6,449 bases of DNA from Pseudomonadota bacterium (GTDB lineage: Bacteria > Pseudomonadota > Alphaproteobacteria > Rhizobiales > Hyphomicrobiaceae), in assembly GCA_023428365.1 (NCBI GenBank), contig JAEYYQ010000184.1:1-6449 (forward strand), written 5' to 3'. The first letter of the stretch is position 1. Each line of letters starts with the position of its first letter. The notes beneath the pieces were generated by a model. That model was given only the letters and a program-made list of their open reading frames with translations, searched no databases and was not told the DNA's origin. Positions 6,178 through 6,449 of the stretch are shown piece by piece. A program made the translations under genes and the position numbers.

Positions 6178-6449
6178 ATGGAACCGTTTCTGATCCGCGC
6201 CATAGCTGCGGGCGTCGGTGTGGCCATGATTGCTGCTCCGCTCGGCTGCTTCGTCGTCTGGCAGCGCATGGCCTATTTCGGCGAGGCGGTCGCTCAGGCG
6301 AGCCTCATCGGCATCGCGCTGGGTCTTGCGCTGCAAGTCGATCTGACGGCGTCCGCGCTTGTCGCATCGGCCTTGGTAGCCTTGCTGCTTGTCGTGCTCG
6401 CGCGTCAGCAACTGGTGCCATTGGATTCGCTGCTGGGTTTGCTCGCCCA
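6178..6449 (+). CDS. znuB: Zinc ABC importer permease ZnuB (3'-truncated by window end)
   Basis: The first 90 codons of an ABC-3 family permease, which forms the membrane channel of the ZnuABC zinc importer as a dimer. The family's typical length is about 260-290 residues, so roughly a third is visible. A first helix (about 5-27) ends in APLGCFVVWQRMAYFGE, the counterpart of E. coli ZnuB GPLGSFVVWRRMSYFGD. A second helix follows at about 38-53, a third at about 55-76, then QQLVPLDSLLGLLA, which matches the family's RPQLAIDTLLGIMA region. Where E. coli ZnuB has GDTLAHASLLG, this protein reads GEAVAQASLIG, so the usually conserved His is Gln (Q40, codon 6295-6297). The ATG at 6178 is chosen because it follows a GGAGG by 9 bases and begins at the usual family position. 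The stop lies outside the window. Confidence 0.92.
   Translation, partial: MEPFLIRAIAAGVGVAMIAAPLGCFVVWQRMAYFGEAVAQASLIGIALGLALQVDLTASALVASALVALLLVVLARQQLVPLDSLLGLLA

Noticed and set aside
5547..6269. 240-residue minus-strand open frame opposite znuC and znuB
   Set aside because: It is the antisense shadow of well-supported zinc importer genes; no recognisable domain or start signal.

Overview
The window looks like a chromosomal segment from a GC-rich alphaproteobacterium, most likely in the order Rhizobiales (Bradyrhizobium/Rhodopseudomonas/Afipia-like). This placement rests on base composition, on the style of the Zur and ZnuC proteins, and on the gene order; it is inference from memory and no search was run.

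Layout. Bases 3-275 (+) hold the C-terminal end of an unidentified membrane protein that begins before the window. It converges on a minus-strand efflux operon: a periplasmic adaptor (membrane fusion) protein at 3400-4470, followed after 2 bases by an RND inner-membrane pump at 311-3397. A 264-base intergenic region (4471-4734) separates this operon from a divergent plus-strand zinc operon: zur (4735-5241), znuC (5259-6176) and the first 90 codons of znuB (6178 to the window end). The zinc genes are closely packed (17-base and 1-base gaps) and each has a recognisable ribosome binding site, so they are probably one transcript.

Function. Zur is the zinc-sensing Fur-family repressor, and ZnuC and ZnuB are the ATPase and permease of the high-affinity zinc importer. 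A 13-base dyad, GTTATGTTATAAC (4686-4698), lies 36 bases before the zur start and differs from the classical Zur core at one position. This suggests that zinc-loaded Zur represses its own operon. No znuA (periplasmic zinc-binding protein) lies in the window. The efflux pair is of the drug/hydrophobe (HAE1) type, judged by its Asp-Asp transmembrane motif. It has no outer-membrane channel gene or dedicated regulator here, and nothing ties it to zinc except position.

Oddities worth a look are a strongly His-rich N-terminal extension plus a His-rich tail on ZnuC, a Gln where ABC-3 permeases usually have His in ZnuB, a 9-bp inverted repeat just before the Zur box, and a hairpin after the first gene that pairs fully only as plus-strand RNA. 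I found no mobile element, CRISPR array, RNA gene or clearly undescribed system; most of the window is ordinary core-type gene content.
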